The notes: generated by a model not told the origin, from the sequence alone. A stretch of DNA of 64,000 nucleotides from Citrus sinensis (GCF_022201045.2 NC_068561.1:22078501-22142500); one strand, 5' to 3'. Numbered from the stretch's first letter, positions 1 to 11,945 are shown. A program made the numbers and translations.

Positions 1-301
1 CGACACAGCGGAGCTCAAAGCAGGCGCCGCAGATCTGGCCGCGCTCGAAGAGAATCTCAGACAGTCCAGCGGTGGCCTGACCGTAGCCGGCCTTTTCGAG
101 GTCGCCGTACCCGCACGCGCCGCCCACCTTGTCACGGGGATCGGAGGCCGCGTAGAAAGTGGCGCGTGCCGGCCGCCACTCGGATTGCGATGGGGGAGAC
201 GTGGAAGTGAAGTTGTAGTTGTAGTGTGAGGTGACTGTTGTCGGTGCTGGTGTGAACAGAAGCAGCAGTTGTATTACAAGAGTTAACAGTTGTGGCGACA
301 T
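1..301 (-). CDS. EXPA13: Alpha-expansin, EXPA13-like, first exon (partial)
   Basis: Expansins are secreted, non-enzymatic wall-loosening proteins acting in the growing cell wall. The minus strand reads 100 codons from an ATG at 301 to the window edge. It opens with a hydrophobic signal peptide of about 25 residues (Leu-rich, LLLLF), a short linker, then the start of the expansin double-psi-barrel domain: ATFYAASDP, GGACGYGDL and GQICGACFELRC. The cysteines of these motifs match the GH45-like domain. The phrase WRPARATFYAA and the divergent glycine loop fit the EXPA13 branch better than ordinary EXPA proteins, which carry GGSDASGT here. The HFD motif, the rest of the barrel and the C-terminal beta-sandwich domain lie outside the window. 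Subfamily assignment is by recognition, not by a tree. Confidence 0.88.
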   Translation of the reverse strand, partial: MSPQLLTLVIQLLLLFTPAPTTVTSHYNYNFTSTSPPSQSEWRPARATFYAASDPRDKVGGACGYGDLEKAGYGQATAGLSEILFERGQICGACFELRCV

Positions 302-2040
302 TTTTTGTTTGGCAGAGCGAAAACAGTTTTCAATTCATTCATTTAGACAAATGAGGTTTTTGATTGCTTTTTTCCCTCTTCTTTTTACGTCTTTGTTGGA
401 ACTTTGAAAAGACCAATATGTCCCTCTTGAGTGTTTTATTTTATTATTTATGCATGACATGGGAGGGTATAAAAAGAATAAAATGGAATTTTTTAATCCA
501 TTATGATTGATGAGGGAAAGGATATCAGATATGCCCACACACTGTAGGAATGTGAAATTGCTGTCTGTTTTATTGGAATTTTATGAAATGTATTCCCAGT
601 TAAAAATATCTTAATTTCATAATTGATGTTTTATATTCATCCTAATAGCCCTTCTTAGTGTATATTTAGTATAACTTATTTAGTGATCATAAATTTAATT
701 TTTTTTAATTGTTATTTAGTTTTTTCTTATTAAACTTTTAAAAATTAAGACTTTTATATAACTTTTTAAGTAGAGCTTATATTAATAAAAATTTTACACA
801 GAGAATTTTTACATAAAAATTTTAGTTATTTAGTTGTTAATGTGAACTTTTATTAAAAGTTATAAAATTACTTTCGTAGACAAACTTTTTAAAGTTATAT
901 TATGCAAAGAATAAAATAAAATTGTTAAATAAGTAAATGATACTTCAAATATTTTAACATTTAAAAAAAAATACAACCTCTACTCCCAAAAATTAAAATT
1001 TGAGCCTTTATTAGTAGAGACAAAATAATTTATTTAATTTTTATAATCTATTAGAAAAACAACCAAACGATAATAAAAATTTTGAGATTAAATAAACACT
1101 TATACTTACTAGATAAACCATACCAAATGAGCACTAAATTAAGTTATTTTATTTTTACTAACAAAAATTCATAATAATAAAAATTTTATTTAAATAAACT
1201 CAATTTTAAAAATTATATGAAACGAAACCTTAATTAGAAAATATATACATATCGAGTGGGAACCATGTTTCATAAAATTGGAATATGACTTAGCTAATAG
1301 TGCGCCTGAGTTACCACCGGTCCAGAATGTAATTTATAATTTAGTTGTTACGCTTGGTAATAATTTGGCCATTGTATTATATTCAATTTTTTTTTTTTTT
1401 CTGAAATCTGAAATCATTTCTTATCTGTTTATTTTTCACCAACTTATTTAAACTGCGACACCTCAGTATTTATAATTTCAAATTTTGGTAGCTCGGTTAA
1501 TTTAAATCCAATACCAAAACAAGAAGTCAAAATCCCTTGGGTGGAATAAATACTATTATATGAGCTCATGGGCACATGGCAAACCATTTAAAAGCGATAA
1601 AAATTAAAAAGAAAAAAGAGAAAAGAAAAAGAAAATCGTGTTACTACAAATATTCACAACCAAAATTCAGAAAAACGCGTTACTACAAAATCTCCTACAA
1701 AATCTGACAACTACCTTCCGAAAGGTCAAATGAAAATTGTACAGCTAATTCCCCTTTGATTGTGGGGGAACCTCTTTTCGATTGCTCGAACCTACTTTGG
1801 ATTACTCCACAGCCGCCCCGCCCGAACTTCCATTTATTGTTATGAGGGACCAATCTGTGACCAAGACATCTACTATGGGCTACTAAGACTGCACACGGTT
1901 GCCATTCATTACCCTTCCCTAGCCATTTCCCAATTCATGCGCCACATTATGGAATTTCATCTTTAAAAGACGCAGCAACATTTCACCTTAAAAAGTAGCA
2001 TTTACTTGCACAATTAACTCGCCAAGAAAATGAAACTTGT
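302..2040. other. AT-rich intergenic, EXPA13 promoter side
   Basis: This stretch lies upstream of the expansin and downstream of the REVEILLE gene. It is strongly AT-rich. I see no credible protein; the short open frames have no family resemblance and low-complexity composition. A probable inverted-repeat element (655-1137) is listed separately. The expansin promoter should be in its left part. Confidence 0.6.
655..1137. mobile_element. Probable MITE with diverged inverted ends
   Basis: The left end (TTAGTGTATATTTAGTATAA) and the reverse complement of the right end (TTTAGTGCTCATTTGGTATG) can be aligned over about 45 bases with many substitutions. The interior is AT-rich and non-coding. Length about 480 bp fits a non-autonomous DNA transposon. 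I could not define a convincing target duplication, so the exact ends and superfamily are uncertain. Confidence 0.4.
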
Positions 2041-2425
2041 TTTCGGATATTATACAAAAGGTAGAACAGAATTGGTGACAAAAAGGAATTCACAGACCAA
2101 AGAAGGAAAAAAATCAAAAGGAATGTAAAAAGCTATAATTTCAACAGAGAGAAACGGCAATTTAAAATTGAAACATACAAACCGGACACCTACTAATTTG
2201 AACAGTTGCAGATAAAAAACTCGGTGACTAGATAAGAATTTGCACAGCTGTGGAACTAATACGCATTACTTCATTTACCGTCCTATCTAGCAGCAGAAGA
2301 CCGCTTCAGTCAAAACATTATCTGTGCCACCCAAATCAGTTCCTCAAGTCCTTGAACAAGAGAACTATCTACTAAAAGATCGTCAGCTCTACAAATCATC
2401 GGCTTTCCTAGAAATATGGGCATCT
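2041..2425 (-). other. Probable 3' UTR of the REVEILLE gene
   Basis: The stretch directly follows the REVEILLE stop codon on the minus strand and holds no supported protein. It is the expected place for the 3' UTR and poly(A) site; the exact end is not defined. Confidence 0.4.
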
Positions 2426-5054
2426 TTACCATTCCCTTTGATCTCTTCCACTGCCTACTGCTGACAATTGATTGTCCCTTTCCACTATACGTTTTTTATA
2501 CGGCACAAATCCTTTCATATGCTTATCTGTACTAGTTCTTATCACAGAGAAGGCAGAATTCTCACTTGGTTTAAGCTCAAAGGCTACCTCCGGCCAGTTA
2601 TCCTCCTTATCCAAAGATTGCCGCCTACTCTGAGAGTCAACATCAGAACTTTTGTCAATACTGTCTTCTTCGTTAACTGACTTAGAGTTCGAACCAGTCA
2701 AAGATCCTTCCTTCTTGAATTCTCTACCCTGAACCTCCTTAACACTAGAATGTAAATGTAAATTTTGCACCTGCTGATTATTTGGAGTGACAGCATATGG
2801 CAAACCATGAGAGAAATTCCACCACGGAAGATGAGCACCAGAACCAGTATCCACCATATTTGAGTCATCATCTGGCGATTGCATACAACTGAAAGCCCCA
2901 GACCCTCCATGCGGCAGAGTACATCTCCATGCATATTTTGTATCCTCAGACAGTGATTCGGTATGCATAACCTCCAATGGCAATAACTGCAAAGGTTTAC
3001 CCTCAAGAGCCTCGGAAGGAAATGATTCAAATAATTTACAAGTCCCTGCAGTTGGAGAAGATAGTCTCTGAGAATCAGTGACTAATACAATTGTTCCAAA
3101 AAGCTTCAGAGTCCGTGAAGATGCTCTCACATCAGATACTTCTTTATCAAAACCTTGGGGAGAAAGCCCCATTTTCAGGACACACTAACCAACAGAAACA
3201 ATAGGGGGGGAAAAGTTAACAATTAAAACATCATAAAAGAAAATTCACAAACATTACCAATTCTCAACAAAAACATGATCGTTAAAGAAGGCTTAGTACC
3301 TTCGGAGATTGCTCATCAGTAACTGAACCAGGTGTTACAGGGCCAGAAGATGGAGATCCCCTTTCTTCTGGTGATGAACTAGGATGAGAAAGTGTTAACC
3401 CACCAAGCTGCTCAGGGACAGCGGATGAAACAGGTGACAAGCTGCCATTCGGAGAGTTTGAATCAGAGGAACCAAAGGCATCAGAGCCCATTGCAAACAT
3501 TACTGATGTTGGAGATTGGTTCTCTCGTTCTGAAACTGATAAAATAGGAGACAAAGATGTTCTAGACAGCTCTGGATTTAGGCTTTCTTTAACAGGTGGA
3601 TGAGCCAATTTGCGAGGGTAAGGGTGCATAGGTTTTCGTTTTGGTCGAGGAGGAGGAATTTCGACGGGTTCCACTGGGCTTGTGCTGCAGCCATTTGACT
3701 CGCGAACAACCTACCAAAGAGCACAAATGGAGGAGTAAGAATGACATGATACATGAACAACAACCTGCCAAAGAGCACAAACAGAGGAGTAAGAATGACA
3801 CGAAAAATGAACAAACCCACCCTTCCAAAATCTCCCCGGGTTCAGTCAAAATTCAACTTTCGAAGAAAGCAAAATGATATTATAGTAGAATATGCACTGA
3901 AATAAGAGCAGCAAACCTTAGAAAAGAATTTCTGAGCATGGCTTCGTATCTGCACTGCAGTCTTTGTGCCCACATGTTCTGTTATCAAAACGGCATGGCT
4001 TTATGCATATGGAACAATGAGAAAATGTTCAAAAAATAAGAATTGCTTGCTCAATTTACCCTCTATCTTCCGCCACGCTCGACCAAACAGCTTTAGAGCT
4101 TCAAGGAATTTCTTATGCTCTTCTTCCGTCCATCTTTCTCTTTGCTTTGTGATTGTGTATGGTTTTCTTGGCTAATCAGGCCAACAATTTAAAGAAGAAA
4201 AAATTGATGTTAGAAAATATGACAATTTAATATACAGAAGCAGAACACTAAAAAGCTAACTAGGAGTGAACCTTGGGAGCAAAATCGTTTCCACAAGAAA
4301 ACTGATCCTTTACTTCAAGACCAGTTACAGTATGCAGGCCAGAACTTGATTCAATTCCATTGCCAGCCGAGAAAACTGAATTTGAATGATTACCTCCACA
4401 TTCATCCTATAGAAAACAAAAGGCGCATAAAAAAATTAGCCCATTTCAAAAGTTAATACTAAAAATTTTCTTCATCAGAATAACAAAATTCTTTCTCAGA
4501 TCACACACAAAAGTTCCTTCTCAGTTCACACGTTCCTACAAATCCAGATAGCATGATATCATTAGGTAAATAAACACGTTAATAATTTCATATTCATAGA
4601 ATCAAAGCGTTAAGTAATACATGTGTGATCAATGTCCCGCCACTTGAATCACAATTGATTTTCGATTTTCAGTCATTTCAAAATTGTGTTGGGTATTTGA
4701 TGCGCAGGAACAAGGTAACAGACCTGAGCTACTAAAGACAGACTCGTATAAGATCTAGAATTTAGACGATACACTTTAATTGCCTTCAATTATTTAAAAT
4801 ACTTCATTTTCATTTCACCACAAAACCTCAAATCATAATAATATATTTTCCTTATTCCGACATAGATTAAAAATAAATTAAAAAAAAAAAACTGAAGCAT
4901 GGCAAAAAAGAAGCAAAATTAATGATGACTAAGCACAGTAGCATTGGAGGTCAATGAGAATCTTATCAAAATAAATGGAAAAAAAAAACTCATAAAGAAT
5001 TAAATTGATCTACAATTAATAAGATTGTATACATACTTGAACAGCCATATTCAT
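2426..5054 (-). CDS. RVE1: REVEILLE1/7-like MYB transcription factor
   Basis: Single-MYB (SHAQKYF-class) nuclear factor of the CCA1/LHY/REVEILLE family, which links the circadian clock to auxin and growth. Six coding exons on the minus strand: 5054-5037, 4406-4272, 4171-4060, 3978-3917, 3710-3300 and 3184-2426, giving 498 residues; all junctions are GT..AG and in phase. The MYB repeat covers residues about 52-109 ([42 protein letters not shown]). Directly after it comes a proline-rich block ([20 protein letters not shown]), a hallmark of RVE1/2/7, and a second conserved block [14 protein letters not shown]. The C-terminus ends with GFVPYKKR. The start gives MNMAVQ; an in-frame ATG two codons later is an alternative. 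RVE1, RVE2 and RVE7/EPR1 cannot be separated by eye, so the symbol is provisional. Confidence 0.92.
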
Positions 5055-5400
5055 GTAACTAAGCAAGATCTCCTTCTCTTCTCAAGATTAAATATTGCCT
5101 CAGGAATCAACACTCTCCGCAATAACAGCAGTTCCCGCTGTCTTCGACTTCTCCGCAATCAAAATCACCATACATAAATTAAAGCTCATACTCCTTTTGT
5201 CTTTTTTTCTTTTTTTCCCTCAAAATCTACCAATTCTATGTTGCTCAAACAAACAGAAATTACACTTCCTCTTTGTCAAAAAACGGAAAAAGAAAAATAT
5301 AATTTCAAACGGAAGTAGGAAGTGAGAAGGGAAGATGAGAGAAACAGAGAAACAAGAAAACAGAGTCAGTAAATTAATAGTTTCGAGCCTTTCTGGCTTT
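5055..5400 (-). other. Probable 5' UTR of the REVEILLE gene
   Basis: Upstream of the REVEILLE start codon the minus strand is pyrimidine-rich (runs of TTCTCT and TTTCTC), as plant leaders often are. No reading frame is supported. An additional non-coding exon cannot be excluded. Confidence 0.4.
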
Positions 5401-5539
5401 CGATGAAAAATGAAGAAAGAAAAGGAGGGGCTGCCACGTCAGTTTCTGGTTTTTTTTCCATTTCCGATTTTCAAAAATTACATAGAAATCTCGAGAACTC
5501 GATAGAATCTTGTGGCTCACGTCGAAAGACAGCACTTCA

Positions 5540-5545
5540 CACGTG
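5540..5545. promoter_or_regulatory. G-box CACGTG upstream of REVEILLE
   Basis: Perfect palindromic CACGTG in the context ACACGTGGC, the strong bZIP/bHLH (PIF, ABF, HY5) form. It lies about 490 bp upstream of the REVEILLE start codon. Function is inferred from position and motif only. Confidence 0.5.
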
Positions 5546-5700
5546 GCGGTCTTTGTCTTGTCTCTCCGCTTTTTATTACTCAGCGTGTTTAATTCGGTGG
5601 GAGAAATTCAGCCCTCCCGAACAAAAATACATGTGTTTTTGGATCAACCCCTAATCGCATACATGTTATGTCGTGTAATCCACTTTCCTTATCTATTTCC

Positions 5701-5706
5701 CACGTG
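5701..5706. promoter_or_regulatory. Second G-box CACGTG upstream of REVEILLE
   Basis: A second perfect CACGTG about 650 bp upstream of the REVEILLE start codon. A paired arrangement is common in light- and clock-controlled promoters. Inference only. Confidence 0.45.
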
Positions 5707-6137
5707 GTAACTCTTCAAGCAATCATGTAATCCCAATAAAATGTATGATTCTTATTTCAAATTTTTAGGGGAAAAAAAGGAATTATGACAAAGCAGAATT
5801 ATATCGGAACACCTATAATTTCATCTTTTAATTTTTTTAAAGAAATAAATTGGAAACATCTTTTTTTTTCCTTAAATAAAAACACGTTTCAAATGGAAAT
5901 TTTGATTAACAATTGAAAAATAACGAAGATTAAGGTAGCATTTGTTTTCTTTTTTCGCCCGAAATATAAATTTTAGCTAATGTTTAAATAATTTTTTACC
6001 ATCTTAATATAAGTGGTATTTAGTTTGTTTTTATAAATAAAAATATTTTAAATACGGTTATTTGACATATATGTTTTTATAGTTAAAAAGGAAGAAAAAT
6101 TAAGATTTATCATTTAAGAAATAAATATATTTAATAG

Positions 6138-6146
6138 AGATATTTT
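6138..6146 (-). promoter_or_regulatory. Evening-element match AAAATATCT
   Basis: The minus strand reads AAAATATCT, the element bound by CCA1, LHY and RVE factors, about 1.1 kb upstream of the REVEILLE start. The surroundings are so AT-rich that a chance match is quite possible. Confidence 0.25.
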
Positions 6147-7795
6147 TTAGATGTAGATATAATACTTACTTCTCATTTAGATTTTTTCCCACTTATATAA
6201 AATTCACAAAAGTAATTTTTTTATTCAAATACAAATGTCAGAAAATCATGTACAAGTTTTTTCTTTAAAAAAAAAAAACAAAATTTCAAATTTGAGACGT
6301 TAAATAAATAAACCCTAAAGTTTAGATTTCAAAAAATAAAGAATAAACAGCATCTTTTCATTTTTATTCCTATTTTTAAGGTTTTTTTAAAACTTTTTTT
6401 CTTCAACTCCTCAAGATTTTTGACTAAAGAATCGCTCAATAGGGCATCATGAGAATGCACCCATATTTTAGAATATGGTATCTAGGAATGATCAGCTTAT
6501 GTTTAAAGTTTTAACCTAAATCGAACTAACTCAAAATAAAATTCAGATTTGGTTCTATTTAGTTGGGTCAATATGATCCAAATGTCCACCCCTAATTATG
6601 TCAACTTTAATATTCATATGTCCTGTAAGAAAAATTTTGTAGGATGACTTGTAGTTTTTTTTTTTTTGCATTTTTTATTTATGAATTTTTTTTACTGTCT
6701 ACTTATTTTTATACTTTTTGTTGTTTTTGTAATGGTTTCATATGTTTATAAGGGAATTTTTTGAATGATTTTAATTTTGATAAAATAGTTGCTTTGCACT
6801 TTAACTTATCTCCATTGATTGTCAAATTGAATTTGTTATGCACGGTACGTTAAAATAGAATCTTTAGATTCATTGTATCTTAAGGATTTAGCATTAAACT
6901 TTAAGTTGTTCTAATTCTTTTATAACCGTATTTGTAATCTTTAAGGTTTTTGATGATATGATTCTTAACAGTTTCTATAAAAAAAAAAAAACACTATTAT
7001 GATATAATACAATTTTTTTACCAAAAATAAAATAATAAAAAAGCATTTAAAATAAAAAAAATTCAATAAAAAGATAAAATATGACAATATTTCTTTAAAA
7101 AAATAATTCCAAACAGCTTTTTAAGGTCCAAACAATATTTCTTTGTCCTACAATAAAATTGGAAAATGCTTTGCCAAATTTTGCTTATTCAAAAGATGTC
7201 CTACATCAATTTAATAAATATTAAAATCATGAATCTTCTCCTTTTAAAATTAAAGCAATATTTTTATGAAAAACTAAAAAAATTTTAATTCAAAAGGTCT
7301 TTTAATGAAATTTATAATGATTTTTTATTTTTGGTTATATGGAAAATTAGATTTTTTATGACGTATTTATTGAAAGTTTATGATTTTATAGCAGGAAAAA
7401 AAAAACAAGATAGCTTGTACCGAAACATGATTTGTGCTATTATTATAAAAGAAAAAAAAAACTAGGGAACATTTTTAATTCATGTACTATTCATCTCCAG
7501 ATTGGGTGACGTTTCGAGAAAATGATTTCTTTTTGACCGAATAGTCGGGTGGCGAAGTTTAATATGAGCCACAAGCATGGCTGTGATTGGTCAGAGTAGC
7601 GAGTACACAGGCCATGGTACGCTCAGGCGGTGATACAACTTCCGGGAAGAAAAAAAACAAACAATGATATAATTGGAGATTTGTGGGGGAAAAAATCCAA
7701 ATGATATTTTTGAGGAGGAGGATAAATTTAAAATATCTCCAGCCCACCAAAAGAGATGATGAAAGATAGCAATCGCCTATTGGAGACTCTCAGGT

Positions 7796-7866
7796 GACTT
7801 TTACGTGCACTTTTCGCCACGTCATCACCACTTGCCGCCCTTATTCATCAGTGCCGCCACGTGCAC
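7796..7866. promoter_or_regulatory. Cluster of three ACGT-core sites
   Basis: Within 70 bp there are three ACGT-core boxes: TACGTGCA, GCCACGTCAT and GCCACGTGCA. These are typical ABRE/G-box/C-box targets of bZIP factors. No transcript start can be tied to them from sequence. Confidence 0.35.
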
Positions 7867-9274
7867 TCCAGAGAGAGAGAGAGAGACACCGGATATGGAT
7901 GGTTCTAGGCCACTCATTTGTTGTTGGACTCCATTAATCAATCTCAAAAATTACTAACCACATGTTTTTTTTCTCATTGCGGTTTCTGAAGTTTCTCGGT
8001 TCATTGAAAGGGCATTAGCTAATAGCGATCATGAAAGTCTTTGAAGACTAAAAAGTTCATAAAAGTAATATTAAAAAAAGAAAAAGGGGCGTTCACAAAG
8101 TAGAATTATCTAATAAGAAATTTATGAGTTCACTAATACTAAAAAACAAAAACACAAAAAGGCTTGCAACAGTTTGAAGGTTTTGAAAGGGATATTTTTT
8201 TAGAAATGAATTTGTCTCATCCAAATCATGGATAAGTGTTAATGATATTTTCTTTTCATTTTTAAAGCATTAAAATTGGTAAAACAATTAAAAGAATACG
8301 CATATGAATTGATGAGTGATGCTGATAGTATAAAGTAATTTTAAAAAATGTTTTGTCAGGTAGTATTTGATGTGAAATGAAAATAAAAATAAATTATTTG
8401 CAAATTGTTTTCATCCAACCAATATTATTACGTTAAATTAGAGTATAGCTATATAAAAAAAGGACAATAAGCAGGATTTTGGTGTAAAATCTTGTTTGTG
8501 CGAGAACACGATACAAAAGTTTGAAAAGAAATGTTTTTTAATGAAATGGAAAATGAGCAAGTTATTAAAAGAATGAAAAATGATCGAAGAAACGGAGAGA
8601 AACTCGTAGCGACTTCTGTAGAAAAGAGGGAGGATGGAAAAATAAAAAAATAAAAAATAAAAAAAAGGGAATTGAGGGAGTGCCGCGTGTAGTAGATAGA
8701 TAGACGTTTCGGGTAAAGGTTGGAAATTCGGAGGCTGGAGATAAATTCTTTCACACAGTTGGGCTTCGAAGGTGGGGGGGAAGAAAATGAGAAACGTTGG
8801 TAATTTTTTTTTTTTTTTTGTGAAGGGAAAGGTTGGTAATCTTTGAAAACGCAAAATTGCCTTTTCTGCGTTTGGTAAAGCGAGGGCGGGCCCACTTTCT
8901 TTATCACCATGCGTTGTTCTTTGCTTTTCGGTCAATGTATTTGAAACGTGTGGCCCATATTGCTTAGTATTTATTGTGATCGTCACCGTGTCACTCACCC
9001 TTTGAAGGAGGATTTCCGCTTCAATAAATTGGGAGGGTTTTATTTAATATTATTATTCTAAACATCCACTCTCGAAAGGCAACACAACGTTCACTTGTGC
9101 CCGTGTCTCCGTCTGTATTGACAATTTATTAGAAAGAGACCTAAAAGCCAACCATTGCTAGACACATTTTAATGGATTGAATTTAGTGTTACATGTGATT
9201 TCTTTTTTATTTATTTATCTTCCTGTACAAGGTTTAGATCGATTGCTATTGGATTGCTTTGCAAAATTATCCAA

Positions 9275-9480
9275 AGTGAGTGGCTAGTTCGTTAGGGTGG
9301 GCAAGCATGGGGTCGATTCTCGTTTCTTTGAACTTGAGGAGGGAGTATTTAAGGGCAGATTCCCAAGTAGTTTGGTTAGGCCATAGTGATTGCATATACT
9401 GGTGAATAAGTACTTAAGATTATTCATCTTTAAGGTTTTACCTATTTCCAAATTCACGTAGCTCAACTCAATATCCGATG
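9275..9480 (+). mobile_element. Possible tRNA-derived SINE fragment
   Basis: GTGGCTAGTTCGTTAGG (9280-9296) resembles a Pol III box A, and GGGTCGATTCTC about 30 bases later resembles box B, as in the heads of plant SINEs. I see no clear poly(A)-type tail or target duplication, so this may be an old truncated copy. Confidence 0.3.
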
Positions 9481-10110
9481 TAGAATAAATAGTTAAATGT
9501 AAAATGCAAGATTTCCTAAAATACAATATTAAACTTCTAAAGCGGTATTTTAAAAATTTTATTACTAATACTGATGTAAAATATTCAGTTTTGACTCAAA
9601 AAAAATCGATTGGATTGAAAATTAAAAATCGATCCAGTGTAAATTTTCCTCGTCCTCAAATCTTATCTCTATCCTTATCCTTTATCCCTCAAGAATATAA
9701 AACCCATAAGCTGAGCCCAACTGTCTCTCACTAACAGCCTGTCAGCCGTCAGCGTGCCATCATTTCAGTCGTGCCACCTCCTCCAATTAATCGGCGATGT
9801 CGATTTGACTCATTGACGTCACAATTAATCTGCAATTGATGGTAAGTGGTAAATTTAGCTCTTCGCAATTTCAGAGTGTAGCATTTCTTCATCTTTTTTG
9901 AATCTATTAGTTTTATGGTGATTGAATATTTGAAGTGATAAACTGCTGTTAACGACTTAATTTTTTTAAACACAATTAATGACTTAATGTTACGGTTACT
10001 TTTATGGTCATTCAAGCCAGGGTTGTGAATCAATTTAAGGACCACAGTTTGGTGTCATGAGTTCTGATAAATGATGTTAATTCAACTAATTATTTGATGA
10101 TCAATGCGAC

Positions 10111-10290
10111 TTTGGTTTAGTGGGAGAAATTTTATATTTATAATATTGAGTGTAAAAGTTTGAGCCTCCATAAGAGTTTTATGGGGATTAATTTCAGTAC
10201 TCTCTTAATTATCAATATAATTGAGTGGAGACAATCTCTCCCTTACGAAATGTGAGTGCAGTAGACATCCCTCGAATATTAAAGAATTTA
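10111..10290 (+). mobile_element. Possible SINE-like element in the candidate intron
   Basis: TTTGGTTTAGTGGG near 10111 resembles box A and AGTTTGAGCCTCC near 10157 resembles box B, with plausible spacing. The 3' end and target duplication are not clear. It would lie inside the intron of the proposed small transcript. Confidence 0.3.
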
Positions 10291-10340
10291 AAATATCTGA
10301 ACAAATGCTTCAGTATGTCAATGTATGGTGGTGGTCCCAA

Positions 10341-10428
10341 TTATATAGTATGATTGTAAATATTAATTATAATATCTGATGTAGTTATATAATATGATTG
10401 TAAATATTAATTGTAATATCTGATGTAA
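10341..10428. repeat. 44-bp tandem duplication
   Basis: A 44-bp AT-rich unit beginning TTATATAGTATG is present twice in direct succession (10341 and 10385) with only a few substitutions. Confidence 0.8.
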
Positions 10429-10692
10429 TGTCGGTAATATTTGTATATAACAAATTTTTTTTAAAAAATAATTATTTAATGTAAAAATAATAATACTATA
10501 GAAAAAAAGTTGATTGTACATGAATGTTTTTGTCGTGATTTCAGATGTGTGATCCGGATGGTTCAAGAGTTCGTGAGCTGTTTGCAGTCGACGCTTACAA
10601 TTTGGAGTAACAGATGGGGGAAACGAATGAATTATATTCTTTTGGTGTTATTATGGTGTTTTAGAATGTAATAGTTGAGTGAGAAGAATAAA

Positions 10693-11402
10693 TTAGATGT
10701 ATTCTTTTTATGCTTAGGTTCGTCATTTGTTTACATATGTATCCAGAAAAATAAATGCACATTTTGTCAACCTATACATGACAATCACGACACCCTGGCA
10801 AACTCAATTGGTTTTTTTTTTCTTTTTTTTTTTTATTTCATCATTTTCTGTCTGTTGATGGTTATTTGGTGGGGCCTAATTGCTGCTAATGTAACCATTG
10901 CCGCTTGTGTTGAGTGTTGATGGAGAATTGGAGGGGGACTTAATTTATTATGTTATCATTCAGTAAAGTAAGTGTTGCTGCCCGTTTATTTGCTTGGATT
11001 TTGACATGTGGAAATTGGATATGGTTTAAGCTTATTATTTTTCATTGCTGTACTGAATTGAAATTTGTATTTAATAGAATTTGGAGACTATCATTGCAAC
11101 CCCGAACCAATTTTCAGCGCGACTTGAATTTTTTCATGAAATTACGACCCAAACCCGAACTGTAACTTGAAACCAACTCAAACTGATCTAAATTTAAATT
11201 ATATCCGAGTTGAACCGAAATAACTTCTGAACTCGTTTGGGTTGAATTCTCAAACTTAAATTGGTTGAAACCTATAATCGAGTCGAATCGAAATAACTTT
11301 TGAACTCATTTGGATTGAATTTTCAAACTTAAATTGGTTGAAACCTATATAAGAATTTTGCATTAATTAATTATGCTGTCTTTTCAACTATCATCAAATT
11401 CT
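10693..11402. other. Intergenic, no gene seen
   Basis: The short plus-strand frames here are hydrophobic, rich in Phe and Ile, and resemble nothing known. The right half carries the 73-bp tandem repeat listed separately and wording typical of a dispersed repeat edge (ACCCAAACCCGAAC). Confidence 0.5.
11206..11349. repeat. 73-bp tandem duplication
   Basis: Two adjacent copies, starting at 11206 and 11279, share CGAGT.GAA.CGAAATAACT and the end TTGGTTGAAACCTATA, differing at several sites. The unit is 73 bp. Confidence 0.75.
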
Positions 11403-11945
11403 TGTCAGAATATTAAGAAATATGTCTCATTTTTTTAATGAAGATTTGTATCCTACTTTTTAGGACATTTCCTAAGATATATTTCTTATTTAGGGTACTC
11501 ATATTTAAGGAATATGTAACTTATTTTTAGGACTTAAATTATTAAATGAAAATAAATTATATAAAAAATACTTCTCTTATAAGATATAACCATTATATAT
11601 AAGGAGATTGCGTTCACTTGTTAATTACCAAGTTTTTTTCTATAAGTAGACATTTTCTAGTATGAAAGAAATGGTAGGTGTATTGAACTGCACATTATTA
11701 TAGTTTTGAATTAGAAGAAAAATACTTTCGTGCTTGTAATAATTGTTTACATAGTAACAAATAATGACTTTCATTATGATTTTCTCTCATTGTCCTTGAC
11801 AATTATGGTTTTTCTCCGGTATAAGAGTTTTCACATAAATTCATAAGTTATATGATTGATTTTCTTCCCCATCTGTATTTTTTATTTATTATTTGTTTGA
11901 TATTTTTACTTGCAAAATCTTCAGAAAAATTAAAAATCCCTAACA
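11403..11945 (+). repeat. 5' LTR of the Copia-type element
   Basis: Begins TGTCAGAATATTAAG and ends AAATCCCTAACA. It aligns along its length with the repeat at 12657-13133, sharing for instance AAATGGTAGGTGTATT and TTATATGATTGATTTT. Confidence 0.72.

Larger units (their letters stand above)
5707..9274. other. Long AT-rich intergenic region
   Basis: I find no supported gene. The frames at 8438-8998 translate to Phe/Ser/Leu-rich low-complexity protein with no known domain. The part 7790-7870 is less AT-rich and holds a cluster of ACGT-core sites (TTTACGTGCAC, GCCACGTCATC, GCCACGTGCAC) followed by a (GA)8 repeat at 7871-7886. This resembles a promoter, but no gene on either side obviously uses it. 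About 6420-6600 resembles the edge of a dispersed repeat. Confidence 0.5.
9696..10692 (+). ncRNA. Candidate two-exon small transcript with 22-codon ORF
   Basis: A TATA box (TATAAAA, 9696-9702) is followed by a potential exon ending in a strong donor (ATTGATG, then GTAAGTGG; exon end 9841). About 700 bases later there is a good acceptor (TCGTGATTTCAG, exon start 10545) and then an AATAAA at 10687-10692. Joining 9841 to 10545 brings the exon-1 ATG (9839-9841) into frame with a short reading frame that starts MMCDPDGSRVRELF and stops at 10608-10610, 22 codons in all. Exon 1 also carries a TGACGTCA palindrome at 9814-9821. I do not recognise the peptide. It could be a micropeptide gene, a long non-coding RNA, or chance splice-like signals. 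Confidence 0.3.

Noticed and set aside
8438..8998. 186-codon minus-strand open frame
   Set aside because: Translation is Phe/Leu/Ser/Lys-rich with runs from poly-A/T tracts, no domain, and an equally long frame overlaps it; typical of AT-rich intergenic DNA.
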